DNA of 64,000 nt from Streptomyces sp. NBC_00691 (GCF_036226665.1 NZ_CP109007.1:3326501-3390500); one strand, 5' to 3'. Shown: positions 36,836-48,600, counted from the first letter of the stretch. The notes: a model not told the origin generated them from the sequence alone. Program-made: numbers and translations.

Positions 36836-37498
36836 GTGCAGTTGTCGTACGCCATAGCCCTGCCCGCCCCTGGACACCCGGACCGGCCGTCGCCCTGGTG
36901 GGCCCGGCTGCTCGCCCGTGCGCCCCGGACCCGGAGCCGGGCCGACGACGCCCCCGGGACCGTACGGGGACGCCATCTGCGTGCGGTGGCCACCCCGGAG
37001 GACCAGGGGCCGCCGCCCACGCTCACCGAGCTGTACCGGGCCCGGCGACTCGACATGGTGCGGCTCGCGCTGTTCCTCGTCGACGATCTGCACACCGCAG
37101 AGGACGTCGTCCAGGACGCGTTCGCCTCCGTGTGCCGGACGTACGGCACCTCCCTGCACGGGCTCCAGGACCCGGGCGCGTATCTGCACACCGCCGTGGT
37201 CAACGCCGCCCGGTCCGTCCTGCGCAGACGCCGCACCGCGCGCGCGTACACCCCGCCCCACCCGGTCTCCGAGCCTCCCGTCGACGAGGGGCTGCTGCTC
37301 GCCGAGGAGCACCGGCACGTGCTCGACGCGCTGGCGCGACTGACGCGGCGCCAGCGCGAGGTCCTCGTCCTGCGCTACTGGTCGGAGCTGACCGAGGCGC
37401 AGATCGCGCAGACGCTCGGGCTCTCGCGCGGCACGGTGAAGTCGACCGCCAGCCGCGCGCTCGACGCCCTGGAGAAGAAGCTGGAGGCAGGCCGATGA
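36836..37498 (+). CDS. ECF-type RNA polymerase sigma factor (SigE-family-like)
   Basis: A 220-residue sigma factor. Residues 1-60 are a proline-rich extension not normally seen in ECF factors. Region 2 spans about 65-101 (LYRARRLDMVRLALFLVDDLHTAEDVVQDAFASV), region 4 about 164-216 (VLDALARLTRRQREVLVLRYWSELTEAQIAQTLGLSRGTVKSTASRALDAL) with its helix-turn-helix. GTG 36836 follows GAGG. Its stop overlaps the next gene's start (ATGA), so the downstream membrane protein is its likely anti-sigma regulator. Confidence 0.9.
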   Translation: MQLSYAIALPAPGHPDRPSPWWARLLARAPRTRSRADDAPGTVRGRHLRAVATPEDQGPPPTLTELYRARRLDMVRLALFLVDDLHTAEDVVQDAFASVCRTYGTSLHGLQDPGAYLHTAVVNAARSVLRRRRTARAYTPPHPVSEPPVDEGLLLAEEHRHVLDALARLTRRQREVLVLRYWSELTEAQIAQTLGLSRGTVKSTASRALDALEKKLEAGR

Positions 37499-38019
37499 CC
37501 CCGCGCGCCGAGGACCCCCGCACCGTCACCGAGCAGCGGCTGCGTGCCGCGTTCGCGACCCGCGCGGCCCTCGTCACCTACCGGGACCTGCGCCGTGACG
37601 AGCCCCCTGAGGGGCGGAGCTGGGGGCTGCGGCGGGTGCGCGGAGTCGCCTTCGCCTCGCTGGGGGCCGTCGCCGCCGCGGTGGCCGTGGCGGCCGCGTA
37701 CCTGCTCCTCCTGGTGCCCGCCGGTTCCGTCTCCCCCACCCCGGCACCGCCCGCCCGGCCCCCGGGCGTCAGCGGGTCCGCGGTGACACCCACCCCGTCT
37801 CCGGTCGCCCCTTCGGTCACCGGACCGGGAGCGACGCCCCGGCCGGGGGCGGTGCGGCCGTCCGGGGACGGTCCGGGGCCGGGAGCGGTGCCGCGGCCCG
37901 GGGCGGAGCCGGCGGCGGGGACGGTCCCCCCACGGCCGGGCGCGCGCCCGGGCGCCGGTCCGACGCCCGCGGCCGGTCCGGAGCCTCCGGCGGACCCGAC
38001 GCCCGTCGGCGGTCCGTAG
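37495..38019 (+). CDS. Single-pass membrane protein, candidate anti-sigma partner
   Basis: A 174-residue protein: cytoplasmic head of about 48 residues (TVTEQRLRAAFATRAALVTYRDLRRDEPPEG), one membrane span (about 50-76, GVAFASLGAVAAAVAVAAAYLLLLV), then about 95 outside residues of Pro/Gly/Ala only. It has no HxxxCxxC zinc anti-sigma motif, so if it controls the sigma factor it does so by another mode. Coupled to the sigma gene by a 4-base overlap. Confidence 0.7.
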   Translation: MTPRAEDPRTVTEQRLRAAFATRAALVTYRDLRRDEPPEGRSWGLRRVRGVAFASLGAVAAAVAVAAAYLLLLVPAGSVSPTPAPPARPPGVSGSAVTPTPSPVAPSVTGPGATPRPGAVRPSGDGPGPGAVPRPGAEPAAGTVPPRPGARPGAGPTPAAGPEPPADPTPVGGP

Positions 38020-38074
38020 CCGGCGGGCGTCGGGTCCCCCGGCGGCCCGTGGCCGGTACCTCGTGCCCGGCATG

Positions 38075-38115
38075 CGGGAAGGGCCGGAACCCCCGTGGGG
38101 TTCCGGCCCTTCCCG
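38075..38115 (+). terminator. Terminator after the sigma-factor operon
   Basis: Perfect 19-base arms starting CGGGAAGGGCCGGAACCCC with a 3-base loop, between the convergent sigma-partner gene and LppU-like gene; serves both directions. Confidence 0.8.
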
Positions 38116-38135
38116 TCGGTGCGGGTGCGCGCGGA

Positions 38136-38531
38136 CTACTTCGCGGGGACCTCTTCCAGGCACAGCACGAACTTGTCCGACTCCAGCTGCTGCGCGAGCG
38201 CCGACAGCTCCGCGCCGCACTTGTTCACGTCGAAGGTGTTGTCGATGACCTTGACGACCTTGAACAGGTCGGCCTTGCCCGAGGAGCAGTCCGTGGTGTC
38301 GACCTTGGGGTCGTTGTCCGGGCCCGTCACGGTGACGCACTCGCCGGCCTTGGCGTGCACGGGGGCGTCGCCGGTGAGGTAGGGAAGACCGAGCTTCACG
38401 CCGAGGGCGATGGCGATCGCGAGGACGACACCGCCGACCTTCTTGAGGATGCGGCTGCCCTTCTTCGCGGGGGCGGGCTGCTCCGGAGCGAGGGGCTGCT
38501 CGGGGGTGAGGGGCGCGGACGGCGTCGTCAT
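38136..38531 (-). CDS. LppU/SCO3897-type exported protein
   Basis: A 131-residue membrane-anchored protein: Pro-rich cytoplasmic tail, one membrane span (about 31-52, VGGVVLAIAIALGVKLGLPYL), and an outside domain with the LppU-like pattern AGECVTVTGPDNDPKVDTTDCSSGKADLFKVV ... FDVNKCG ... DKFVLCLEE carrying four cysteines that could form two disulfides. Role unknown. ATG 38531 has AAGGAA upstream. Confidence 0.8.
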   Translation of the reverse strand: MTTPSAPLTPEQPLAPEQPAPAKKGSRILKKVGGVVLAIAIALGVKLGLPYLTGDAPVHAKAGECVTVTGPDNDPKVDTTDCSSGKADLFKVVKVIDNTFDVNKCGAELSALAQQLESDKFVLCLEEVPAK

Positions 38532-38652
38532 GAGGGATTCCTTGGGGATATGGACATGATCAGACGCGAACGCTACATGCACCAAAGAAGACAAAAAGGA
38601 TCACGAGGATCCATTGGCCGATCAGTTGTCGAGTCGTGACTCTGGCGCTCCG

Positions 38653-38991
38653 TCAGGAGCGCTGCCCCAGCCGACGCTGACGCCCCAACACCCTTCGCAA
38701 GTCCGTCGCAAGCGGGTGATAGGGACCGAACGCCCGCTCCGCGTCGAACAGCAGCCGCTGGAGCTGGCCCTGTCCGGCCGCGTGCTCCCCGGCCGCCACG
38801 AGGAGCAGCGCGATCCGCTGCCGGATGTCGAAGGAACGGGCCTGGTCGCCCTCGTAGTACGGCAGGACCGCACGGAACCCGGTGAGCGCGGCGGCCGTCT
38901 CCCCCAGCTGCTCCAGGCACAGGGCCGCGTCGTCAGGACCCGCCCCCGGCCCGAGGACCCCAGGACCCGCCGCGGAACGGAAAAGCCCCAC
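38653..38991 (-). pseudogene. Remnant of a Ser/Thr-kinase-type gene: C-terminal TPR-like fragment
   Basis: About 100 residues (DDAALCLEQLGETAAALTGFRAVLPYYEGD, LLLVAAGEHAAGQGQLQRLLFDAERAFGPYHPLATDLRRVLG) match the helical repeat tail found on some Streptomyces serine/threonine kinases, but there is no kinase domain and no real start: the reading begins inside the hairpin at 38982-39012. It looks like the stump of a gene cut off when the neighbouring RHS locus was inserted. A small functional gene is less likely. Confidence 0.5.
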
Positions 38992-39012
38992 CGAAGGGTT
39001 CGGTGGGGCTTT
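38982..39012 (-). terminator. Terminator after the toxin-immunity pair
   Basis: Perfect 14-base arms AAAGCCCCACCGAA / TTCGGTGGGGCTTT with a 3-base loop, 66 bases past the stop of the putative immunity gene, followed by T's on the minus strand. Confidence 0.8.
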
Positions 39013-39077
39013 CTCCTGACCTTCCGGTACCGGAAGAGGAAGAGGCCGCGACTCCTCGGGAGCCGCGGCCCCGTTCG

Positions 39078-39647
39078 TCAGCGCAGCGCCGAATTCAGGG
39101 CCGAGAGGTACTCGGCACTCTTCTCACGGCATTCTGCGATGCGTTCGGCGAATTCCCTCTCGCCGTCGGCGTCGGAATCCCGGCCGGACTCCCGGAGCGT
39201 CCGCTCGAGATGAGCGAAGTAGTCCGGCCGACCCAGGTCGATCCCGCTCTTGTCGAGTTGCCAGTCGACGTGCTTGGCGAATCGGTCGACCCACTCCGCC
39301 AGCGGCACCGGAGCATCGTCGGGAAGGTCACCTGTGGCCATTCGACCGTGCAGCTCGATGAGCTCGGCGGCCTTGAACGGATAGTAGGTGCTTCCCATGG
39401 GCTCCTCGTCGAAGAGGTCCAGAAGCTCCTCCAGGGACTCCAGAAGGGCTTCGACCTCGTCGAGCCCCACGGCGGCACCGGGGTCGGCCATGCCGGACAG
39501 CAGCGCTCCGAGTTCGTCCGGAGCGGAGTGCTCGGCGACGACCTCCTCCCAGTCCGAGGAGAGGCCGGCCCCGATGATCGGCGCGAACCGGGCGATCACG
39601 CATCGCACGATCCGGATTCTCGCCGCCTGACTACTGGGCAGTGCCAT
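39078..39647 (-). CDS. Putative immunity protein of the RHS deaminase toxin
   Basis: A 189-residue acidic soluble protein, six bases after the stop of the giant RHS gene and ended by its own terminator. No known immunity family is recognised; it is all-helical in look (DEVEALLESLEELLDLFDEEP, EWVDRFAKHVDWQLDKSG, FAHLERTLRESG, EFAERIAECREKSAEYLSALNSAL). The call rests on position: polymorphic toxins nearly always have the immunity gene directly downstream of the toxin tip. Its strong acidity suits binding to the basic toxin domain, which is inference. Confidence 0.65.
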   Translation of the reverse strand: MALPSSQAARIRIVRCVIARFAPIIGAGLSSDWEEVVAEHSAPDELGALLSGMADPGAAVGLDEVEALLESLEELLDLFDEEPMGSTYYPFKAAELIELHGRMATGDLPDDAPVPLAEWVDRFAKHVDWQLDKSGIDLGRPDYFAHLERTLRESGRDSDADGEREFAERIAECREKSAEYLSALNSALR

Positions 39648-39653
39648 ACTTCC

Positions 39654-42600
39654 TCACTTCTTGAAACTGAAAGAACGCTGGCCCCAACGGAACTGGAATC
39701 TCGCGGCTCCGTTGAGCATGAAGTTGATGCGCCCCTTCCAGGACGACGGCCCTGTCAAGCTACCACCGGCGTTCCGGATGCCGTTCTCGCAGTACGGGCA
39801 GACGTTCCTGCTCGCACCACCGTTGTCCAGCGACCATCCCGGGGTGTTGTCGATGTGCTGCAGCGCGTTCATTTCCGCGTGCAGACTCGGGTCGTTCGTC
39901 GCGGCCACCTCGTTCGGCTTGAGCGCTGCCTTCTGGGCGTCCGTGAGGCCGTCACCGCTCGCGGAGACGACATCTCTCGGCCCGTCCGGCGTATTGGCCC
40001 GCACGACGGAGACCGTCTGGTTCTTGAAGGGCCGGCCTCCGCCCTTCGAGCCGTCGTGGATGACCTTGCGGATCTCCTGCGCACGGGCCTCGAAGTCCGG
40101 GCCGCCGCCGATCGGGCAGGCGCCGTCGGTGTTGTGCACCAGCACCGAACCGTCGTCGCCACCACCCCCCGCGGCCACGTGGTAGGTGTGCAGCCCCTCC
40201 ACGCTCAGGTCGTACGTGACGCGCTGCGCCTCGTACTGCTTCACCTCGATGACAGCCGTCGAGGTGCCCGAGTCGCCCTGGAGCCGCCGGCCCGCCTTGA
40301 GGTCCGCCGCCTGGGTCCAGGCGTGGCGCGACACCTCGTAGAACTGGTGGTGCGCGGTGGTCTGGATCGTCTTCGGACCGGCCTTCGTGGCGACGACGAC
40401 GTCGACGTAGTTCCGGTCGGTCTTGGTGACGATCACCGCCTTGACCCGGTGCTTCTCCTTGGTCTTCTTGCCGGGCTCGGCCGTCAGGACGTAGTCCCCG
40501 ACCTTGACCTGCGAGATCGCCTTGACCGTACCGTCCGCCATGACGACACCGGTCAGACCGGTGAAGCTGTGCGGCGTGCAGCCCTTGCGGCCGAACTTGC
40601 TCGCGGCGGCGCCGAAGAGGCCGCCGATCGCGGCGCCGGTGACGGTGGCCTTGGCCGCGCCGCCGACACTGCAGCCCTCTTCGCTGGCGACGCAGGACAC
40701 GCCGTAGCTGACGGCGCCTTCCGCCGCTCCGCCCGCCGCGCCCTGGACGGCACCCTGGGCGATCTTGCCGCCCACGCCGGCCAGCAGACGCCCGGCCGCA
40801 CCGGCGGCCAGGCCGCCCACGGCGCCACCGAGGGCGCCGGTCGCGGCGCCGAGCGCCACGCTGCCGAGGAAGCCCCCGACGCTCTTCGGGCCGTCGCTCA
40901 TCATGTAGCCGACGCCGTTGGCCGCGGCGCCCGCGAGGGCCGCGCAGCCGATGGCTCCGACACCGGCCGTCAGTGCGGTGCAGCCGGCGAAGACCACGAG
41001 GCCGGTCGCCACCGAGGCGATCGCACCCGCGTGCTGCTTCACGAAGTTGGCTGTCGCCTTCGCCGCCTTCTTGACGGCTCTGCCGACCTTCTTGGCCGCC
41101 TTCACCACCTTCTTGGCGACGTGTTTGACGGCCTTGGCGACCTTCCGCACGGTCTTCTTGACCTGCTTGACGACCTTGTGGACAGCGCGTTTGACCCGGT
41201 GATACGTCCGCTTGACGTATCTCTTGACCTTTCGGACGCTGTCGGCGACGTAGCGGACGGCCTTGCGGACCGCTCTCTTCGCCCGCTTGACCACCCTCTT
41301 GACGGCCTTCTTGACCGCCTTGGCCGCCTTCTTGACGACCTTCGCGACCTTCTTGACCGCGGCCTTCGTCTTCTTGTAGGCAGACTTGACCGTCTTGGTC
41401 ACCTTCTTGGCGACCTTCTTGACGGCCTTCTTCGCCCACTCGAACCAGTGGCCCGTCGGGTCGACACCCGTCATCGGGTTGCCGTTCGCGTACGCGTAAC
41501 GGTTGGCCCCGATCGAGGACGGAACGCCGCTGTTGGCGACGGTGTCCCGGCTGTTGAACTGCCCGGTCTCCGGCGAGTACCAGCGCGCGGCCATGTTGAC
41601 CTTGGCCGTCTCCGGGTCGGTCCAGCCCGACTGGTAGCCCAGCGCACCGAGCATGCCGGTGGTCTGGAGGACCTTGCCGAACGGCGCGTACGTCGTCGAG
41701 CCGGTCAGCGCCTCGCCCGTCGCGGTGAACTGGGCCACCACGTCGTCGTGCATGTCCGTCAGGGCGAGCACGGCCGAGACCGGCGTCTTCACGCCGAACA
41801 GGGAGTCGTCGGCATTGCGGCTGTAGGAGGTCACACCGTCCGAGGCGACGTCGTTCCCGGCGCCGCTGTACTGGAAGGTGTGGACGGCGGTCCCGGTCTC
41901 GTCCCTGGCTTCGAGGACGCGGTCGAGCCCGTCGTACGTGTAGCTGCGGTCCCCCTCCTGGAGGACCCGGTTGAAGGCGTCCGCCTTCACCGGGGTGATG
42001 CGTCCTCCCTCGTCCATCACCGAGCTCATCGTGCCGCGCGCGGTGTAGGTGTAGGAGTTCTTGCCGTCCGAGGACAGCCGGTTCCTGGCGTCGTACGTGT
42101 ACGTGTCGCCGCCCACGCGGGTCCGGTTGCCGGACGCGTCGTAGCCGTAGACCTCCGTCGTCGTCCCGTTGTTCCAGGACGCCAGGCGGTCGGCCCAGTC
42201 GTACGTGTACGTGTGGGTGGTGGAGCCCACGACCCCCGTGGTGATCTTGGAGGTCTCGTTGTCGTTCGCGTCCCAGCCGTAGGTCGTGGACGCCAGGTCC
42301 TTGCCCGTCGGCGACGTCAGCTTGTCGCTGGTGAGCCGCTGCAGGGCGTCGTAGCCGAAGGTGCGCTTCGACTTTCCGGTCCCGTAGTCGATCGACTTGA
42401 CCTCGTTGTTGACGCCGTAGCTGTACGTGGCCGTCGTGCCGGTCGCACCGTCGTTGGTGGTCTTGATCCGGCCGGCGGTGTCGTACGCGAACGTCGACGT
42501 GCCCGAGGCGTCCGTGCGTGAGGTCATCGCCCCGTCGCCGTTCCAGGCGAAGGACGAGGCCCCCGAGGGGCCGGAGGCGGTCAGCAGCTGGCCGCGGTCG

Positions 42601-45600
42601 TCGTAGGCGAACGTGTTCTTGGTGTCACCGGAGCCCGCGACGGCCGTGATCCGGTCGTCCGCGTCGTAGTCGTAGGTGTGGTCGACCGTGGCGGCCTCCG
42701 CACCCGAACCCGACTGCCGGACGAGACGGCTCTTGGCGTCGTACGCGTAGGAGACGGTCACGCCACCGGGCGAGCGCATCTCCGTGGGGCGGCCGCCCTT
42801 GTCGTACACCGCGGTGAACGTCCGGTCCGCGAGGTCCGGATGAGTCGGCGTCGACGGCTCGATCTCGGACTCGGGAAGACCCCACGTGTTGTACGTCGTC
42901 AGGAACGGGTTGCCCCGGCCGTCCGTGAAGCGGGTCCGGTTGCCGGCCACGTCGTAGCCGTACGTCGTGGTGATCGACTCGGTCGCGGAGACCGGCTCGA
43001 CCAGCTTCGTGACCAGACCCGTCGGGTCGTACGTGAAGGACTTCGTGTGTCCGCGGTAGTCCGTCAGCGAGGACGGGTTGCCGCCGCGGTCGTACGCGGC
43101 GCTGCTGGACCGCAGCACCGCGCCCTGCGCGTCGAGGTCCTCGACCTTGACGAGCTGGCCGTAGCCGTCGTAGGTGTTCCGGTTGGCGGTGCCGTCCGGG
43201 TCGGTGGCCGTGAGGACCTGACCGTCCATGTCGTACGAGAACCGGGAGGTGTTCCCGGCCCCGTCGGTGGTCTCGACGACCTCGCCGGCGGAGTTGTACT
43301 TGTACGACTGGGTGACACCGGTCGGGGAGACCTCACGGGACAGCTCGCCGCCGGGGGCGTTGTACTCGTTGATGGACGTGTACGCCCGCTGGGTCGGCTG
43401 GCGCACGATGTCCGTGCTCGTGAGCGGCCGCTCCAGATAGTCCCAGGTGGTCTCCTGCCGGGCGCCGTTCGGCCGGGTGGCCGAGAGCTGGTCGCCGTTG
43501 GTGTCGTAGGTGTACTTGGTGGTGCCGCCGCCGGGTTCCGTGACCGAGGCCAGGTCGCCGAGCTGCGTGTAGCTGTAGGCCGTGCGGTTGCCGAGCGGGT
43601 CGGTCTCCGCGGTGACCTGGCCGAGCTTGTTGTACTCGTTCCAGGAGGTGGCCTTGACCGGGGCCGAGGCCCCCGGCGCCAGGTAGTCGGGCGTGGACGT
43701 CGAGGACTCCTGGCCCTCGGCGTCGTAGGCCGTCACCACCACGTTGCCGAGCGGGTCCGAGGACTCCGTCGCCTCACCGAAGGTGTTGTAGCCGGTCATG
43801 GAGACGGGACGGACGGAGACCGGGGTCCCGCCGTTCTGCTCCGCGTTGACGGCCGGCTCCGTGACGGAGGTCTGCTGCCCCGCCTCGTCGTAGCCGTAGT
43901 CGGTGGTGCTGCCCGCCGAGTCCGTCATCGAGGCCGGCAGGCCGCGCTGGTCGAGCTTCCAGGTGGCGGAGCGGACCGAGCTGCCCGCGGCCGGGAGCGT
44001 GCCGCCCTTGACCGCGGTGACCTGCGCCGCGGTCAGCGCCTCCGAGTAGACCTGGACGTCGTCGATACCGCCCTTGAACTCGTAGTCGTAGTTGCCGGCG
44101 CCCATCTTGTGGCGGCCGATCTGGAACGGACCGGTCGCCTCCCAGTTGCCGGCGACGGCGACTTCCTGCGCGAGCGTGCCGTTGACGTACAGCCGCAGCT
44201 TGGACGCCTGTGCGTCGTACATGCCGACCAGGTGGGTCCACGCTCCGGCGACCGCCGCCGACGGAGCGGAGACCGCTCGGTCGTAGGCCAGGGGCAGTGC
44301 GTCCGAGCGGGGACGCGCGAACGCCCAGCCGGTGTTCGCCGCGTAGTACAGCACGAAGCCGTACACCGAGTCGGCGTCCTGCGACAGGACCGTGCGGCCC
44401 ATGGTCAGGTCGGACAGCTTGGCCCACGCGGAGACGGTGAAGCTGCCCGCCGTGTTCACGGCCGGACCGGAGGCCTGCGCCCAGGAGTTGATGTCACCGT
44501 CGAAGGCGCCACTGCCGCCCCGGTCGGTGTTCCAGTGCATCCCGGTGCCGTGGGTGCCGGTGTTGTTGCCACCGGAGGAGTCCGCCAGGCCGAAGCCCGT
44601 CGTCTCGTCCAGCTTGTAGCGCGAGACCGGGGCCGTGGTGCCGTCGTGGATGGTGTTGCCCGTGAGGTTGCCCAGGTGGTCGTAGCGCGAGTCCGTGGTG
44701 GAGGTGTCGCCCGTGGCCGGGTCGTACTCCGTCTCGGACACGACGTTGTCGTCCGGGTCGTAGGAGACCTTCGTCGACCGCGCGAGCCCGTTCGGGTCGA
44801 ACACCGAGGAGGTCGTACGGTCGGCCGCGTCCACGACGAAGGTGGTGCGCTTCTGGCCGTCGTCGGTGACCTGCTCGATCAGGTTGCCCTCGGCGTCGTA
44901 GGTGTTCGCCTGCTCCGTGAACGACTTGCCGGTCTGCGGGTCCTTGCGGACCACGCTCGCGGCGAGACCGTCGTCGGTGTAGGAGTACGCCGTCACCCAG
45001 CCCATGGCGTCGGTGATCGAGGCCAGTCGGCCGGCGGGGTCGTACGCCCGGGACTCCTGGACGAGGGTCGTCGCGGGAACCGGGTTGTACGGGTCGCCGG
45101 TGTAGTCGAGCAGGTTGGTGGTGAGCGGGCGCTGTTCGGCGTCGAAGGTGTAGGTGTTGACGTTCCCCGCGGGGTCGGTCTCCTTGACCTTGTTGCCGTA
45201 GGCGTCGTACGCGAACGACGTGGTGTCGCCGCCCGGGTCCGTCCTGCTCGCCATCAGGTTGTACGCGTCGTACGTCATCGACGTCGTGCGCGCCGTGTCG
45301 CCGCCCGTGAGGTCGGAGACGGTCTGGGACAGGATGTTGCCGTCCGCGTCGAACGCCGTCGTCGTCTTCGCCTGGTGCACCGCTCCGGTGACCCGGTTGG
45401 TGACCTTCGGGTCGGTGTCGGTGACGACCTGGTCGTTCTTGTCGTACGTCTGCGAGGACGTCAGACCGGCGGGGTTGGCGTCGGAGATCTCGGTCTTGGA
45501 GATCTGCCGGCCGAGGTTGTCGTAGGTGAACTTCACCGTGGCGCCGTTGGCGTCAGTGATCTGCGCGAGGTCACCGTTGGCGAAGTACGTGTACGACGTC

Positions 45601-48600
45601 TTCTTCCCGCCGGGCGTCGTCACCGTCGCCACGAGACCGGCCGGCGCCACGGCGGCACCGCCCTCCGCCGCCGGGGTGGTGGCGGTGGTGTAGGTCGTCG
45701 TCGCGGTCCGCCCGTTGGGGTGGCCCGGCACCGGCGGCGTCGTCACCGAGAGCAGGTTGCCCGCGGTGTCGTACGCGTACGACGTCTTGTACGTGTCGTC
45801 CGCCGGGCCCGAGGAACGGCCGTCGCGCTCGGTGAGCACGAGGTCGTTGCGCAGGTCCATGGCCGGCAGCACGGTGGTCGCGTCCGGGTAGTACGTGGAG
45901 TACTCCGTGGAGCACTTGTCGGCCTTGGTGTCCTGGCAGGTGGTCTGGGAGACCGCGTTGCCGCGCACGTCGTGGCCGGTGATGGAGCGGTTGCCGTTGG
46001 CGTCCGTGATGGTGTGGAGGAAGCCGCCGGTGTCGTAGCCGTAGGTGGTCCGCTTGCCCTCGCTGTCGATCGCGGCGAGCAGGCGGTTGCCCATCTCCGC
46101 GTCGTAGACGTAGGTCAGCGTCTTGTCGGTCGGGTCGGTCAGCTTGACCGTGCGGACCGGTGCCACGCCGGAGGACGCCTTGTAGGCGGACCAGTGGGCG
46201 GCGACATCGGCTTCGGTCAGGCCCTTGGAGTGGACCGCGACCTCGGCGATCGAGCCGGTGAAGTAGCTGACGTCACCCGGGGAGCTGAACCAGCCCTTGC
46301 CGAAGCCGGCACCGATGAAGGTGCGGCTGGTGGTCTGGTTGTTGGGTGCGCCGGTGTAGTCCTTCTGCTTGGCGCCGTCCAGGTAGAGCGTCTGCGTCGT
46401 GCCCGCCGCCGACAGCACCACGTGGTGCCACTTGTCGTCGGTGACCGTGGCGGTGGAACCGAAGTCGATGGTTCCGCTGCCGCTGGCGCTCCACCAGTGA
46501 CCGCGCAGCTTGCCGTCCGCGCCGACGTACAGCATCGGCGAGTAGTCCGAGCCCGCGCCGAGCGGGTCGTTGGGGGCACGGGCCTGGTCGCTCATGATCA
46601 CGCCGGGCTCGGCCGTCTTGAACCACAGCTCGACCGCGCGGTCGGCCCTGGCGTGCAGCGGGCCGTACGGGATCTCCACGAAGGAGCCGGTCCCGTCGAA
46701 GGTCGCCGCCGTCACGTCGTCGGCGCCGAAGGGGCCCTCGGTGCCCTGGGTGACGTTGTTGTAGGTGCCGAAGCCGGTGTTGACCTGGTTCGCGGCCTGG
46801 GCCGCGGCCTGGGTGTCGTCCAGGCGCCAGTAGCCGGCCGGGGCGGTGCCCATCACCGCGGAGCGGTAGACCTGTGAGGAGCCGGTGATCGTGGCCGGGT
46901 TGAGCTTCCACGTACCCCCGTTCCCGTCGGTGGCCTGCAGGACGAGGTCGTCGGTGGTGCCGTAGACGACCGATGCCTGGGTCTTGCCGGTCGGGGTGGT
47001 GATCGACTGCAGCAGTCCGGCGGGCCGCTTGGCGGCCTGGTACTGCGTGGCGATCACGGACGCGGTGAGCGGCTCGGAGAAGATGGCGACCTCCGCCATC
47101 TGGCCCGCGAAGTGGCCGAGCTTGTCGTTCGGGTTCATCGACGGCCAGCCGTCGGTGTTCACGCCCGCGCCCAGGGTGACGTAGGGCTGCACCCAGTCGT
47201 TGATCGTGCCCGCGAGGGAGCCCTGCGAGGCGCCGTCCAGGTACAGGGTCTGGGTGTTGGCCGTGCCCGTGAGGACGGCGTTGTGCCACTGGCCGTCGGT
47301 GACGGTCGCGGTGGACGTGATGGTCGACATGCAGCCGGGCGACATGGCCAGGCAGCCACGCAGCTTGCCGTCCATGCCGACGTAGACCGCGGGGGTGTTC
47401 TTCGTGGTGTGGGCGACCGGGTCCGCGTCGCTCAGCGGCTTGTCACCGTAGTAGAAGAGGACACCGCCGGCCTGTGCGGTCTTGAACCACAGCGACACCG
47501 AGGTGTACGAGGGTGTCGCCCCCGGGGCGCTCGGCATCTCCACGTAGGACGTGGTGCCGTTGAAGGTGGCCGTCTTCTGGGTGGATCCGGCAAGCACCGA
47601 GGAGCTGCCCAGCGTCACGTTCCTGTACGTGGCGTTGTACTGGCCCTGGTTGGCGTCGATCGCGTCGGCCGCGAGCGTGCCGGAGGTCTCGCCCAGCCGC
47701 CAGTACGCGAACGGGTCGGCGTCCAGGACGGTGGTGCGGTAGTGGTTGCCGGTGGCGTAGGTGTACGTCGTGCACTTGGTCCAGTCGGCGGGCGGGCACA
47801 CCTTGGTGAGCTGGTCACCGGTGTAGCCGTACTGCCAGGTCTGGGCGGTGGCGGCGTCGCCCGCGGTGGACGGGTCGGTGGCGACCGTCTGGACGTGCCA
47901 GGCTGTGGCACCGGCCGGCTGCGACCAGGCGAGGGTGAGGGACCTCTTGGAGGTCTCGTTGGTGATCTTCGTCAGCCGCTTGTTCGCGTCGTACGCGAAC
48001 GTCTCGGTACGGCCGGCGAAGTCCTTGATCGCCTTGATCGCGTACGTACCGGCCTTCGCGGTCGCCTGGGTGAGCGCGTACTCCGTGAAGTCCTTGTCCG
48101 TCAGCGTGAAGCCGACCGCCGGGGAGACCGCGGCCGCGAGCCGGGCGTAGCGGCCCAGCGGCGGGACGAAGGTGCCGTCGGTGTTGCGGCCGAACGCGAC
48201 CTGCTCACCGCCCGGGTAGGTGATGATCACGCTGGTGACCGTGCCGGCGCCGTCCTTGACCTCGGTCGCCTTCATGTCGGCGATCGTCGACCAGCCCGCG
48301 CCGAAGGCGCCGTCGAGCCGCGGGTCGAGGCTGTTGTAGGAGCGGTCGATCTCCAGGGACGGGCCGATGACCGGAACGTCCGCGTCGGTGTCCTCGGTCG
48401 TGTAGTTGCCGTCCGACGGGTCGAACTCGTGGCCGTCGGTGTTCTGCGCCAGGCCGGAGGTGACCGGCGGCTGGGGAACGGCGGTGGTGAAGCCGCTGGA
48501 GTGGACGATCTCGGTCGTGCCGTCGCTGACGCCGACCAGCCAGTCGTAGTTCTTCGACCACTTGAGCTTGCCCGCCGGGATCTTCCAGTTGCTCTTGGTC

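Noticed and set aside
42678..46877. A 1,399-residue rightward reading opposite the RHS gene
   Set aside because: It is the antisense of YD repeats, full of Arg/Val/Gly runs with no family motif; long antisense readings are common in high-GC DNA.
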